Below are positions 1-8,382 of a stretch of DNA of 64,000 nt, one piece after another. The stretch comes from Ferdinandcohnia sp036962705 (GTDB lineage Bacteria > Bacillota > Bacilli > Bacillales > Bacillaceae_L): positions 93,415-157,414 of the forward strand of contig NZ_JBALOQ010000018.1 of NCBI RefSeq assembly GCF_036962705.1. Direction: 5' to 3'. The position numbers were made by a program, and so were the translations under genes. A model generated the notes under the pieces. That model worked only from the letters and a program-made list of their open reading frames with translations. It did no database searches and was not told the origin of the DNA. Every line of letters starts with the position of its first letter. The stretch's first letter is position 1.

Positions 1-1631
1 TCTCTCGTTTCAAGAGAAAGTAGTGATCCATTTTTCAGTCGGTAATACCTTCGTTTTTCCTCAAGGGCAGCTAAAATTACACGAATCTCCTGTTCAGCGA
101 TTCCCTTCATTTCAAACTTGAATTCCAGCCAATTGGTGCGTTCTTTTTTGATCTTCACCCTTATTTTCGGATGTTCATTTTTCGGAATGATGCGATTCCG
201 TATAGCTGTTGTGGCATAAATTTGGCAGAGAGGCTGAAGCTTTGGAATGATATGATACAGAAACTCATACTCAAGCTCCTCATTATGCATATAATAGCCA
301 CCTTCAGTTTTTGAAAAACCACTCTCATACATGATTTGTAGTATTTCATCCTCTTTTTCTACATCTCTGATGACCATAGGACCTGTTGGAAGATCTCGGC
401 TTTCTAATGGTTGGATGATGATATTTTCATAGTGAAATTCAAGTCCTGCAAGCAATTTGTGTCTTAGCCGATCCAAATAAAGCTTAGCAACCAGAGGTGT
501 TTTCATAAATTCCTTGGATATGGAATGAGTCATATGTACAACGCCAATTTTTTTCAAGCTTGGTACAATTTTTTTAAGGAAAAAATGAGCTTGCTCTTTT
601 GGAATTGGAATATGATTTTCACCAGGGCTTGCAAGCATTTGCTTTAGCTCCAATAATCGGTCACAATCCTCTTCATCGATTTGGTAAAGAAGTCCATCGC
701 TTAGAACCGTATGGTAGGATTTTAAAACACTCAATCTATTGAAACCCTGAATTCTTAAACGAAAGTCACCTTCTTCCCCTTCCTCAAATGAAAATTGAAG
801 TGGCGGTGATTCTTGAACAATTTGAAGACCTTCATAGGAATGACTATTGTATTTCAGAAAAACGGATGGGCATTTTGAAAACAATGGAATAAGTCCTCTC
901 CAGGAAGACGGCGGGATCAATAGTAATTCACGAGAAACTTTATAATCGGAATGACCAGAGATTATGTCTAGAAAAACATTTTCATCTTCGATTCCTTTAC
1001 CTAATTGGTGAAGAAGAGTATCCGCATCATGTAAAAAGCAATGTTGATTTGGGTCATATGTAAAATGGGAAGAAATAATATGCTTATTTCCTTGTTTTAG
1101 ACATTTTAGAAAGTCACGAATATCATGTACTCTTTTCTGTTCAATCTCTATTTCCACCCCAAGTAAGGTTTGCTCATTTGAAACTATGACGGGTTTACAT
1201 GTGAAGCGAACATCTAGGACTTCTCTTTTTTCAAAATGAAGTTGCTGACCACTTGAACGCGTTGGACGATTCAAAAAAAGCGTCATGAAATCGTTTGTTA
1301 GGTTCCCGTTGTTAGATGTAATGGATTCATGGAAATCTGACGGCTCCTGACTTTGCTGCTCATGAATCACGATTAATACTGCCGCAACATGCTGGCAATC
1401 CTTATCATAATTCGTAAGTGACGGACAACTACATGTAGCCTTTAGCTTTCCATTAGAATATTTTTCAATGCTGACATAAAAGTCTTCTGCACCCTTTACT
1501 GTGGCTTTGCATTTGTCAGGTCCATTTTCTGTAAATGTCACCTTATTTGTTCGATAAAAAGCGTCTCCTCTTTTGAAGGAGACGGTACCACACATTTCCT
1601 TGATCATTTTTTGACTGATTTTGATATCCAT
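1..1631 (-). CDS. SWIM zinc-finger SNF2-family helicase, N-terminal part (runs off window start)
   Basis: A long frame reads leftward without a stop from an ATG at 1631 to the window edge, giving 543 codons. An AAAGGAG ribosome site lies just upstream. Residues 67-81 form a SWIM zinc finger of the CxCx9CxH type (C67, C69, C79, H81). The rest resembles the SNF2-associated region found in front of the ATPase domain of large Bacillus SNF2 helicases. The helicase core itself would lie outside the window. The family acts on DNA in the cytoplasm; the substrate is unknown. It is probably the last gene of an rnz-nfsA-helicase unit, since only about 30 bp separate it from nfsA. Confidence 0.8.
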   Translation of the reverse strand, partial: MDIKISQKMIKEMCGTVSFKRGDAFYRTNKVTFTENGPDKCKATVKGAEDFYVSIEKYSNGKLKATCSCPSLTNYDKDCQHVAAVLIVIHEQQSQEPSDFHESITSNNGNLTNDFMTLFLNRPTRSSGQQLHFEKREVLDVRFTCKPVIVSNEQTLLGVEIEIEQKRVHDIRDFLKCLKQGNKHIISSHFTYDPNQHCFLHDADTLLHQLGKGIEDENVFLDIISGHSDYKVSRELLLIPPSSWRGLIPLFSKCPSVFLKYNSHSYEGLQIVQESPPLQFSFEEGEEGDFRLRIQGFNRLSVLKSYHTVLSDGLLYQIDEEDCDRLLELKQMLASPGENHIPIPKEQAHFFLKKIVPSLKKIGVVHMTHSISKEFMKTPLVAKLYLDRLRHKLLAGLEFHYENIIIQPLESRDLPTGPMVIRDVEKEDEILQIMYESGFSKTEGGYYMHNEELEYEFLYHIIPKLQPLCQIYATTAIRNRIIPKNEHPKIRVKIKKERTNWLEFKFEMKGIAEQEIRVILAALEEKRRYYRLKNGSLLSLETR

Positions 1632-1662
1632 GGTTCCGCTCCTTTCAAATTGTTCTAGTGGG

Positions 1663-2412
1663 TTACTTTCGATTAAAGCCTTGATTCTTCACAAAATCCT
1701 TCATATACATGCGTTGTGGCTTTTCAAGCATATCTGCCATCTGACCCGTCCATGTATCTGAACGTTTTCCATTTGTACGTTGTGTATAATAATTAGTAAT
1801 TGTTTGATTGTAGGTTGATAACCCTTGTTTAAATAAGCCTTCATCTTGCTGATATTCGTCTTCATGATAAATATGTTCGAATGGAAGTCGTGGCTTTCTA
1901 TCAGGCATTTGTGCCGGATAGCCTACAGCAATTCCGAAGAGTGGAATCACAAATTTAGGGATATTTAATATTTCACAAACCTCATCTAGATTATTACGTA
2001 AGCCACCAATATAGCAAGCACCTAACCCCATTGATTCTGCTGCTAGTACAGCATTTTGTGCAGCTAAGGTAGCGTCAATTGTCGCAACCATAAACTTCTC
2101 GGTACTCCCCAACGAAGTTGTTAAGTCTTTTTCCTCTATTTCGCTAATAACTTGATGGCGATGAAGATCACCACAAAACACAAAGAAATGTCCATTATCC
2201 GCAACATAGGCTTGATTGCCAACAATCTCAGCAAGTCTTTGCTTTTTATTTTGATCCTTGATCCCAATAATGGAATAGGCCTGAATAAAGCTAGAAGTTG
2301 AGGCCGCTTGGGCACATTCAACTATCGCACGAATTTGTTCATCTGTTAATAATTTCTCTTCAAATTTACGAATCGAACGATGATTCATAATCGTTTCAAT
2401 AACTGAATTCAT
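1663..2412 (-). CDS. nfsA: NfsA/NfrA-type FMN-dependent NADPH nitro/flavin reductase
   Basis: The 249-residue product matches the length of Bacillus NfrA-type reductases. The N-terminal RSIRKF signature (residues 12-17) is the usual FMN-binding start of the nitroreductase fold. A GLGACYIGG segment lies near residue 130, and a basic C-terminal tail is seen in the NfsA subgroup. The enzyme reduces nitro compounds, quinones or free flavins with NADPH in the cytosol; the natural substrate cannot be read from sequence. A GGAGG site precedes the ATG. It lies 26 bp downstream of rnz on the same strand, so co-transcription is likely. Confidence 0.88.
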   Translation of the reverse strand: MNSVIETIMNHRSIRKFEEKLLTDEQIRAIVECAQAASTSSFIQAYSIIGIKDQNKKQRLAEIVGNQAYVADNGHFFVFCGDLHRHQVISEIEEKDLTTSLGSTEKFMVATIDATLAAQNAVLAAESMGLGACYIGGLRNNLDEVCEILNIPKFVIPLFGIAVGYPAQMPDRKPRLPFEHIYHEDEYQQDEGLFKQGLSTYNQTITNYYTQRTNGKRSDTWTGQMADMLEKPQRMYMKDFVKNQGFNRK

Positions 2413-2438
2413 TGGTATATATCCTCCGTTCTTGTTGC

Positions 2439-3371
2439 CTACTTGGTGTGGTTTGACTTAATATCAAACCTAAAAAAATCCTTAGCCATATATGTATCAT
2501 GAAATACTTCTTGAGCCTCTTCAAGAAGCTTTTGACTATCTTCCCCTTGATACCTTGAACTAATATGAGTCAAAATTAATTTTTTTACTCCTGCTTGTTT
2601 TGCAACATCAGCTGCTTGTGTAGTCGTTGAGTGAAAATAATCATGAGCCAACTCAGCTTCTTTTGAACTAAAAGTTGCTTCATGAATGAGAAGATCTGCA
2701 TCTTTTGCTAGTTCAATACTTTCCTTAACATAGCGTGTATCGCCTAAAATAGTCACAATACGTCCCTTTTTAGGAGGGCCAATATATTCCTCTCCATTAA
2801 TTTGGCGACCATCCTCAAGGACAACAGTTTGACCTTCTTTAATTTTTTGATAAATAGGACCAGGCTTGATCCCTTGTTTTGAAAGCTTGTCAACCAATAA
2901 AGTTCCAGGCAGATCCTTTTCAATAATGCGATACCCATAGGATTGAATCCCGTGGTCTAGAGATTTTGCAATGACACAAAATTGATCATCCTCAAAAACA
3001 ATGCCTTCTTCGATTTCAATCACTTCAATCGGATATCGAATATGGGTCGTACTTACTGCTAATGAAGTTTCAATAAATTCTTTAATACCCTTAGGACCAT
3101 AGACGGTTAATAAGGATTCTCCTCCTTGAAAGGAGCGACTTCCTAAAAAGCCAGGCAAACCAAAAATATGGTCCCCATGTAAATGGGTAATAAAAATCTT
3201 TTCTATTTTCCCAGGCTTAATTGATGTATATAAAATTTGATGCTGTGTTGCTTCTCCACAATCAAACAACCAGGATGCCCTTATTTCATCAAGCAATTGT
3301 AAGGCAATTGAAGTGACATTCCGCTCTTTTGCAGGCACCCCTGCACCCGTTCCTAAAAATACGACTTCCAC
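2439..3371 (-). CDS. rnz: Ribonuclease Z (tRNA 3'-processing endonuclease)
   Basis: Removes 3' trailers from tRNA precursors. The metallo-beta-lactamase signature THLHGDH (H63, H65, D67, H68) binds the two catalytic zinc ions. Further metal ligands are expected in DHGIQSYGYR (about residue 138), GDTRY (about 211) and LTHISSRYQG (about 265). At 310 residues it has the normal length of the short bacterial form. Translation begins at a GTG preceded by GGAGG with 9-nt spacing. It is divergent from zwf, as in B. subtilis. Confidence 0.96.
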   Translation of the reverse strand: MEVVFLGTGAGVPAKERNVTSIALQLLDEIRASWLFDCGEATQHQILYTSIKPGKIEKIFITHLHGDHIFGLPGFLGSRSFQGGESLLTVYGPKGIKEFIETSLAVSTTHIRYPIEVIEIEEGIVFEDDQFCVIAKSLDHGIQSYGYRIIEKDLPGTLLVDKLSKQGIKPGPIYQKIKEGQTVVLEDGRQINGEEYIGPPKKGRIVTILGDTRYVKESIELAKDADLLIHEATFSSKEAELAHDYFHSTTTQAADVAKQAGVKKLILTHISSRYQGEDSQKLLEEAQEVFHDTYMAKDFFRFDIKSNHTK

Positions 3372-3638
3372 TTAAGAAATCCTCCAATTAATAGATAAAT
3401 TTATTACGACGTTTTTCCTCTGTTGTCCCATTACCTACTATAACATATTCTGCCTTTTGTTCTCTAGATAAGCCCTTTTGGGTTCAGTATCTTTGAGTCG
3501 TTTCACCGCATATCCGTTCCTTGTTAAGGCATACTTTAAGTGAAAACTAAAAAAATAACTTGAATTAGTTGATTTACTAAACAAAAAAGTATAAATTAAA
3601 TAGATATTACTAATGCGTGAAAAAAGTGGGGGATTAAT

Positions 3639-5126
3639 ATGACAAATACAGCACCAAAATCAATATTGATTATCTTTGGAGCAACAGGTGATTTGGCGAA
3701 TCGAAAGCTCTATCCTTCTATCTATAATCTTTATACGAAAGGAAAACTTTCTGAGGATTTTGCAGTAATCGGTGTGGCAAGACGTCCATTAAAAAATGAA
3801 GAATTCCAACAAAACGTAAGAAATTCGGTAGCTGGACGATTTGATGAACAACGAGAGGATATCGAGAAGTTCTCAAAACATTTTTACTACCATCCGTTTA
3901 ATGTAAATGATACTGCTTCTTATAGGGAATTAAAAGTCCTTGCTGAAGAATTAGATTTATCTTATAACATAGGTGGAAATAGAATCTTCTATTTAGCCAT
4001 GGCACCGGAGTTTTTCGGAACAATTGCTGTCAACTTGAAGTCAGAAGGATTAACGTCAACAGATGGTTATACAAGACTTGTAATTGAAAAACCATTTGGA
4101 CATAATCTCCCTTCTGCAAAACAACTAAATGAACAGCTACGCCATGCCTTTTCAGAGGAAGAAATTTACAGAATTGACCATTATTTAGGTAAGGAAATGG
4201 TCCAAAATATTGAAGTCATTCGTTTTGCAAATGCATTATTCGAACCATTATGGAACAATCGATACATATCCAATATCCAGGTCACTTCAAGTGAGGTACT
4301 AGGGGTAGAAGACCGTGGCGGATACTATGAAAAATCAGGTGCCCTTCGTGATATGGTACAAAACCATATGCTTCAAATGGTTGCACTTTTAGCCATGGAG
4401 CCACCAATTAAATTAAATACCGACGAGATTCGAAGTGAAAAAATAAAGGTATTACGCGCCCTTCGACCATTGGATAATGAAGATGTTCATAAGTACTTCG
4501 TTAGAGGGCAATATGATGCTGGTAATATTAAAGGAAAACAGGTACCCGGTTATCGCGACGAGGAAAAAGTAGATCCAGTGTCAAATACTGCTACATTCGT
4601 TGCTGGTAAGCTTTTAATTGATAATTTCAGATGGGCAGGAGTTCCATTCTATATTCGTACAGGGAAGAGAATGAAGGAAAAATCGACAAAGATTGTTGTT
4701 CAATTCAAAGACATTCCGATGGATTTATATTATAAAGAGGATAATGAACGTCAAAATCCTAACCTGCTTGTCATTAATATCCAACCGGATGAGGGTATCA
4801 CACTTTATTTAAATGCGAAAAGACCGGGACAAAATACGATGACATTACCTGTCAAGCTTGATTATTGCAATAACTGTGTAGATGGTATTAACACACCAGA
4901 AGCCTATGAAAAACTAATTTTTGACTGTATGATGGGTGATACGACAAACTTTGCTCACTGGGATGAAGTTGCCCTTTCATGGCGTTACGTAGATGCCATT
5001 TCAAAGGTTTGGGAAAATCAAATTGCAACTGAATTTCCTAATTATCCTTCTGGTTCAAACGGTCCAAAAGCAGCCGATGAATTATTGGCCGAGGATGGAT
5101 TCCACTGGTGGACTGTAGAAGATTAA
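3639..5126 (+). CDS. zwf: Glucose-6-phosphate 1-dehydrogenase
   Basis: First enzyme of the oxidative pentose phosphate pathway; oxidises glucose-6-phosphate to 6-phosphogluconolactone and makes NADPH. The Rossmann signature GATGDLA is at residues 14-20, EKPFG at 150-154, and the substrate-binding and catalytic motif RIDHYLGKE at 178-186. The 495-residue length is typical. A GTGGGGGA ribosome site precedes the ATG. The gene stands alone: gnd, which follows zwf in B. subtilis, is not present between zwf and dinB. A shared terminator follows. Confidence 0.98.
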   Translation: MTNTAPKSILIIFGATGDLANRKLYPSIYNLYTKGKLSEDFAVIGVARRPLKNEEFQQNVRNSVAGRFDEQREDIEKFSKHFYYHPFNVNDTASYRELKVLAEELDLSYNIGGNRIFYLAMAPEFFGTIAVNLKSEGLTSTDGYTRLVIEKPFGHNLPSAKQLNEQLRHAFSEEEIYRIDHYLGKEMVQNIEVIRFANALFEPLWNNRYISNIQVTSSEVLGVEDRGGYYEKSGALRDMVQNHMLQMVALLAMEPPIKLNTDEIRSEKIKVLRALRPLDNEDVHKYFVRGQYDAGNIKGKQVPGYRDEEKVDPVSNTATFVAGKLLIDNFRWAGVPFYIRTGKRMKEKSTKIVVQFKDIPMDLYYKEDNERQNPNLLVINIQPDEGITLYLNAKRPGQNTMTLPVKLDYCNNCVDGINTPEAYEKLIFDCMMGDTTNFAHWDEVALSWRYVDAISKVWENQIATEFPNYPSGSNGPKAADELLAEDGFHWWTVED

Positions 5127-5134
5127 TTAATACA

Positions 5135-5168
5135 AAAGACCCCTTCTCAAAATTGAGCTGGGGTCTTT
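5135..5168. terminator. Bidirectional intrinsic terminator between zwf and dinB
   Basis: AAAGACCCC (5135-5143) pairs with GGGGTCTTT (5160-5168). An inner CTCAA/TTGAG pair extends the stem. It serves convergent zwf and dinB and overlaps the dinB stop codon. Confidence 0.85.
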
Positions 5169-6420
5169 AATCACTTAAAAAATCCTTTTCGAAACTTGTT
5201 CCATGTTCATTATTTCGAGGATTTTTATCCTTTGGAAGCTTGATTCCATTTGACAGAATCTCGTTTCCATACTTACCTTTCAATTCGTCAATCACCTTTA
5301 ATAGGGGTTCTTTTTTTGCTTCTTTTTCATAGGAAAACAGATCCAGCTGTTTAAATGCCTCATGTTTCTCAACCAGTTCTTGAGCGGTGACACCTAACAA
5401 TCGGATTGGTTCCCCATTCCAATGTTTTTTCCAAAGACGTTTTGCAGCATGGAAAATTTCTTCATCTTGGTCAATTGGATTCTCAAGTTTTCGACTTCTT
5501 GTTACTGTTTTTCGGTCTGCATAGCGAATCATCAACTGGACATTATTTGATAGCATGTCCTTTCGTCTAGTCCGAGCCCCGACAGAGTTTGAAAGTCTTT
5601 TGATTACACCGAGAAGCTCCACTTCATCTGTTGAGTCATTTGGTAATGTTGTTGAATTTCCAATACTTTTAAACTCTGATATGGCATCAGGGTCAACGGG
5701 CCGATTATCAATTCCATTGGCACGTTGCTTAATCCTCTCTCCATTAATTCCCAACAATTGCTTTAATTGAATTTCATTTCCTTTCGCAAGGTCACCAATT
5801 GTTTTTATATTGATAGTAGCTAATTTCTCAGCTGTTTTCGACCCAACTCCATGCATTTCTCCAACTGGCATCGGCCAAAGAATGGTTGAAACATCCCGCT
5901 TTCGTAATACAGTAATTCCTAATGGCTTTTTCATATCCGATGCCATTTTTGCTAGAAATTTATTCGGCGCAATTCCAATACTACAAGGAAGAAGAAGTGC
6001 CTTTCGTAATGTTTCTTGAATGGAGGTCGCAATTTCAATTGGAGAGCCCTTTTCATAACAATCTGTTATATCAAGATATCCTTCATCTATTGAAACAGGC
6101 TCCACTAGGTCCGTATAAGAACGAAGAATATCAAACATCGCCAATGAAGCGCTGCGATAGCGTTCAAAATTTGGTTTTCGGACAATGAGATTTGGGCATT
6201 TTCGTTTCGCCTCCCATAAAGGCATCGTCGTTTTCACCCCAAAGGCACGTGCCTCATAGCTACAAGTGACAATAATACCTTTACGCTCCTCAGGATTACC
6301 CGCTATTGCCAGTGGCTTCCCTTGTAAGGAAGGGTCATAGGCAATTTCAACCGATGCAAAGAAGCTATTCATATCCACATGTAAAATAACCTTTCCGTTT
6401 TTCGGATACATTTTTTTCAT
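5167..6420 (-). CDS. dinB: DNA polymerase IV (Y-family translesion polymerase)
   Basis: Error-prone lesion-bypass polymerase. The first metal ligand lies in HVDMNSFFASVE near the N terminus, and the SIDE(G)YLD motif (about residues 110-117) supplies the other catalytic acidic residues. A helix-hairpin-helix region, the little-finger domain and a C-terminal QLDLF beta-clamp binding motif follow; the clamp motif supports a functional protein. The ATG at 6420 is chosen because AGGGA lies 10 nt upstream; an in-frame GTG at 6429 has no usable ribosome site. It corresponds to yqjH/polY1 of B. subtilis. Confidence 0.95.
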   Translation of the reverse strand: MKKMYPKNGKVILHVDMNSFFASVEIAYDPSLQGKPLAIAGNPEERKGIIVTCSYEARAFGVKTTMPLWEAKRKCPNLIVRKPNFERYRSASLAMFDILRSYTDLVEPVSIDEGYLDITDCYEKGSPIEIATSIQETLRKALLLPCSIGIAPNKFLAKMASDMKKPLGITVLRKRDVSTILWPMPVGEMHGVGSKTAEKLATINIKTIGDLAKGNEIQLKQLLGINGERIKQRANGIDNRPVDPDAISEFKSIGNSTTLPNDSTDEVELLGVIKRLSNSVGARTRRKDMLSNNVQLMIRYADRKTVTRSRKLENPIDQDEEIFHAAKRLWKKHWNGEPIRLLGVTAQELVEKHEAFKQLDLFSYEKEAKKEPLLKVIDELKGKYGNEILSNGIKLPKDKNPRNNEHGTSFEKDFLSD

Positions 6421-6461
6421 GATTCGCACTTCCCTAATAATCCTCTATTACTAGTTTATCA

Positions 6462-6490
6462 TAGAAAAAGCCACCTATTCTAATGGTGGC
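6462..6490 (-). terminator. Intrinsic terminator of the cheW-like gene
   Basis: GCCACC (6470-6475) pairs with GGTGGC (6485-6490), followed on the minus strand by a T-run. It overlaps the last codons of the gene. Confidence 0.8.
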
Positions 6491-6941
6491 TGTGAATGTG
6501 TTCCTCTACTATTTTGAATCCTTCTAGACCGTTAAATAGTTTTCCAGGGTCTAATAAAGTAATCAATCTGTCCTCAAGAGTCGCAACTCCAGTTATATAT
6601 GAGGAAAGCTGATACGTTAAATTTAATGGTTTCAATTGATTTAGAGGGATATCCATTATTTCTTTTGCATCATCGACAAGTAAGCCTACTGAAAGTGCAT
6701 CCGTTTTGGTGACGATGATCTTCGTTTTGTCTGTATGATTTGTTGTTCTATTAAATAAAATAATTCCCGTATCCACAATCGGAACAAGCTCATCTCGAAT
6801 GGTCAGGACACCTAGCATATAGTTTGGCATCTGCGGTATAGCATTAAGCTGCTGTGCCCTTTCAATGGAAATCACATTTAAAACAGGGACACCGAATTCC
6901 TCATCACCTGCTGAAAAAACAACAACTTTTTGGTCTTCCAT
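6480..6941 (-). CDS. Stand-alone CheW-like domain protein
   Basis: A protein of about 153 residues that is one CheW domain. It shows the opening beta strand (KVVVFSAGDEEFGVPV), the conserved GVLTIRDELVPIVD block and the closing ITLLDPGKLF strand. CheW domains couple chemoreceptors to the CheA kinase. Nothing else of chemotaxis lies nearby, and it has its own terminator, so it is a single-gene unit. It ends in an unusual histidine-rich tail (HIHSHH). The ATG at 6941 follows a GAGGTG site; an upstream GTG is too close to it. It could be an auxiliary CheW or a CheV relic without a receiver domain. Confidence 0.8.
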   Translation of the reverse strand: MEDQKVVVFSAGDEEFGVPVLNVISIERAQQLNAIPQMPNYMLGVLTIRDELVPIVDTGIILFNRTTNHTDKTKIIVTKTDALSVGLLVDDAKEIMDIPLNQLKPLNLTYQLSSYITGVATLEDRLITLLDPGKLFNGLEGFKIVEEHIHSHH

Positions 6942-7019
6942 TATAACTTTCACCTCTACCTAGTTAAAACAATCTATGTTCTTCTTCTATCATACTTTAC
7001 CCGATTGTGAAAATAAACA

Positions 7020-7052
7020 AAAAAGCGAAACTCCCTTGTTAATGGGAGTTTC
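7020..7052 (-). terminator. Intrinsic terminator downstream of the M20 peptidase gene
   Basis: GAAACTCCC (7027-7035) pairs with GGGAGTTTC (7044-7052) and is followed on the minus strand by a T6 run. The repeat at 7064-7186 separates it from the gene stop. Confidence 0.85.
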
Positions 7053-7063
7053 ACTTCACTTTC

Positions 7064-7186
7064 AATGTCCAGCTATAGGGGCCATCGGCTCTCTGGTCTA
7101 AGCCAATCGCTTCGGAAGGTAAAAGAACACCTTCTGTCAGCGCTTGTCCTATGCTTGTCACCGATAGACGGGCGCCTTACGCTTTT
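7064..7186. repeat. Imperfect palindromic intergenic repeat of Bacillus type
   Basis: A non-coding block that can fold on itself. GGAAGGT and ACCTTC close an 8-nt loop near 7118-7138, and outer arms ATCGG/CCGAT and GGGGCC/GGGCGCC extend the fold. It is far richer in GC than its surroundings and lies between the peptidase stop and its terminator. From memory it resembles dispersed repeats common in Bacillaceae genomes; only one copy was noticed here. Confidence 0.5.
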
Positions 7187-7190
7187 CTTA

Positions 7191-8309
7191 TTATTTTGCA
7201 ACCTCTTCCACAATCGCAACGATTAGTTCAGTGGTTTTAACAAGTTCTTCAATTGGCATTTTTTCGTTTGTTGTATGAATTTCTTCATAACCAACTGCTA
7301 GGTTTACTGTTGGAATGCCGTGTCCTGCGATGACATTTGCGTCACTACCTCCACCGCTTTGTTGTAGTTCACTTTGGCGTCCAATTCTTGCAACTGCTTT
7401 TTTTGCAACCTCAACCACATGGTCACCATCCGCAAACTTAAAGCCCGGATACATCACAGTAACCTCAACCTCTGCTCTACCACCCATTTCAGTAGCTACC
7501 GATTCAAAGGCTTCTTTCATTTTTTGAACCTGGCTTTCCATTTTTTCAGTTAGTAAAGAACGAGCTTCAGCTAAAATTTCAACATGGTCACAGACGATAT
7601 TTGTTTGTGTTCCACCTTCAAAGCGACCGATATTTGCAGTTGTTTCTTCATCAATACGACCTAATGGCATTCTTGAAATAGCTTTTGCAGCCATTGTAAT
7701 CGCAGAAACACCTTTTTCAGGGGCAACCCCAGCATGTGCTGTTTTCCCGATAATAGTTGCTTTTACCTTCGCTTGTGTGGGTGCAGCAACAATAATGTTA
7801 CCCACCTTGCCATCACTATCAAGCGCATAGCCGTATTTCGCTGTGATCATCGAACGGTTTAAAGCTTTAGCCCCCACAAGCCCAGATTCTTCTCCAGCTG
7901 TTATAATAAATTCTATTTTACCATGTGGAATTTGATTTTCCTTCAGAACACGAATGGCTTCAAACATTGCAGCTAAACCTGCTTTATCATCTGCTCCTAA
8001 AATCGTTGTTCCATCTGAGACAATATAACCATCCTTGATGGAAGGCTTAATGCCCTTACCAGGGACAACTGTATCCATATGTGATGTAAAATAAATTGTA
8101 TCTACATCCTTCTTTGTGCCTTCTAGGGTACAAATTAAATTCCCTGCACCATGTCCTGTTTGACCAGTTGTGTCATCCTCGACAACATTTACACCTAATG
8201 CGGTGAACTTTTCTTTTAAAACCTTGGCAATTTCTGTTTCGAATTTTGTTTCAGAGTCTACTTGTACTAGCTCTAAAAATTCATTTACAAGTCTATCCTG
8301 ATTAATCAT
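7191..8309 (-). CDS. M20-family peptidase, PepT-like (YqjE type)
   Basis: Zinc aminopeptidase or deacylase of the M20 clan, about 372 residues. SHMDTVVPG gives metal ligand H77 and D79; GADDKAG (105-111) gives the bridging aspartate; GEESG (139-143) gives the catalytic glutamate. A late His lies in IHTTNE. The tripeptidase role is a family inference. The ATG at 8309 has GGAGG 8 nt upstream, so the longer TTG start at 8324 is rejected. It sits next to the carboxylase/epimerase pair as yqjE does next to yqjD-yqjC in B. subtilis. Confidence 0.9.
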   Translation of the reverse strand: MINQDRLVNEFLELVQVDSETKFETEIAKVLKEKFTALGVNVVEDDTTGQTGHGAGNLICTLEGTKKDVDTIYFTSHMDTVVPGKGIKPSIKDGYIVSDGTTILGADDKAGLAAMFEAIRVLKENQIPHGKIEFIITAGEESGLVGAKALNRSMITAKYGYALDSDGKVGNIIVAAPTQAKVKATIIGKTAHAGVAPEKGVSAITMAAKAISRMPLGRIDEETTANIGRFEGGTQTNIVCDHVEILAEARSLLTEKMESQVQKMKEAFESVATEMGGRAEVEVTVMYPGFKFADGDHVVEVAKKAVARIGRQSELQQSGGGSDANVIAGHGIPTVNLAVGYEEIHTTNEKMPIEELVKTTELIVAIVEEVAK

Positions 8310-8382
8310 ATTATGTACCTCCAAGATGAATAGTTAATGAAATTAGCCTATCATATTCTCATCAAAAATAAAATACACATCC

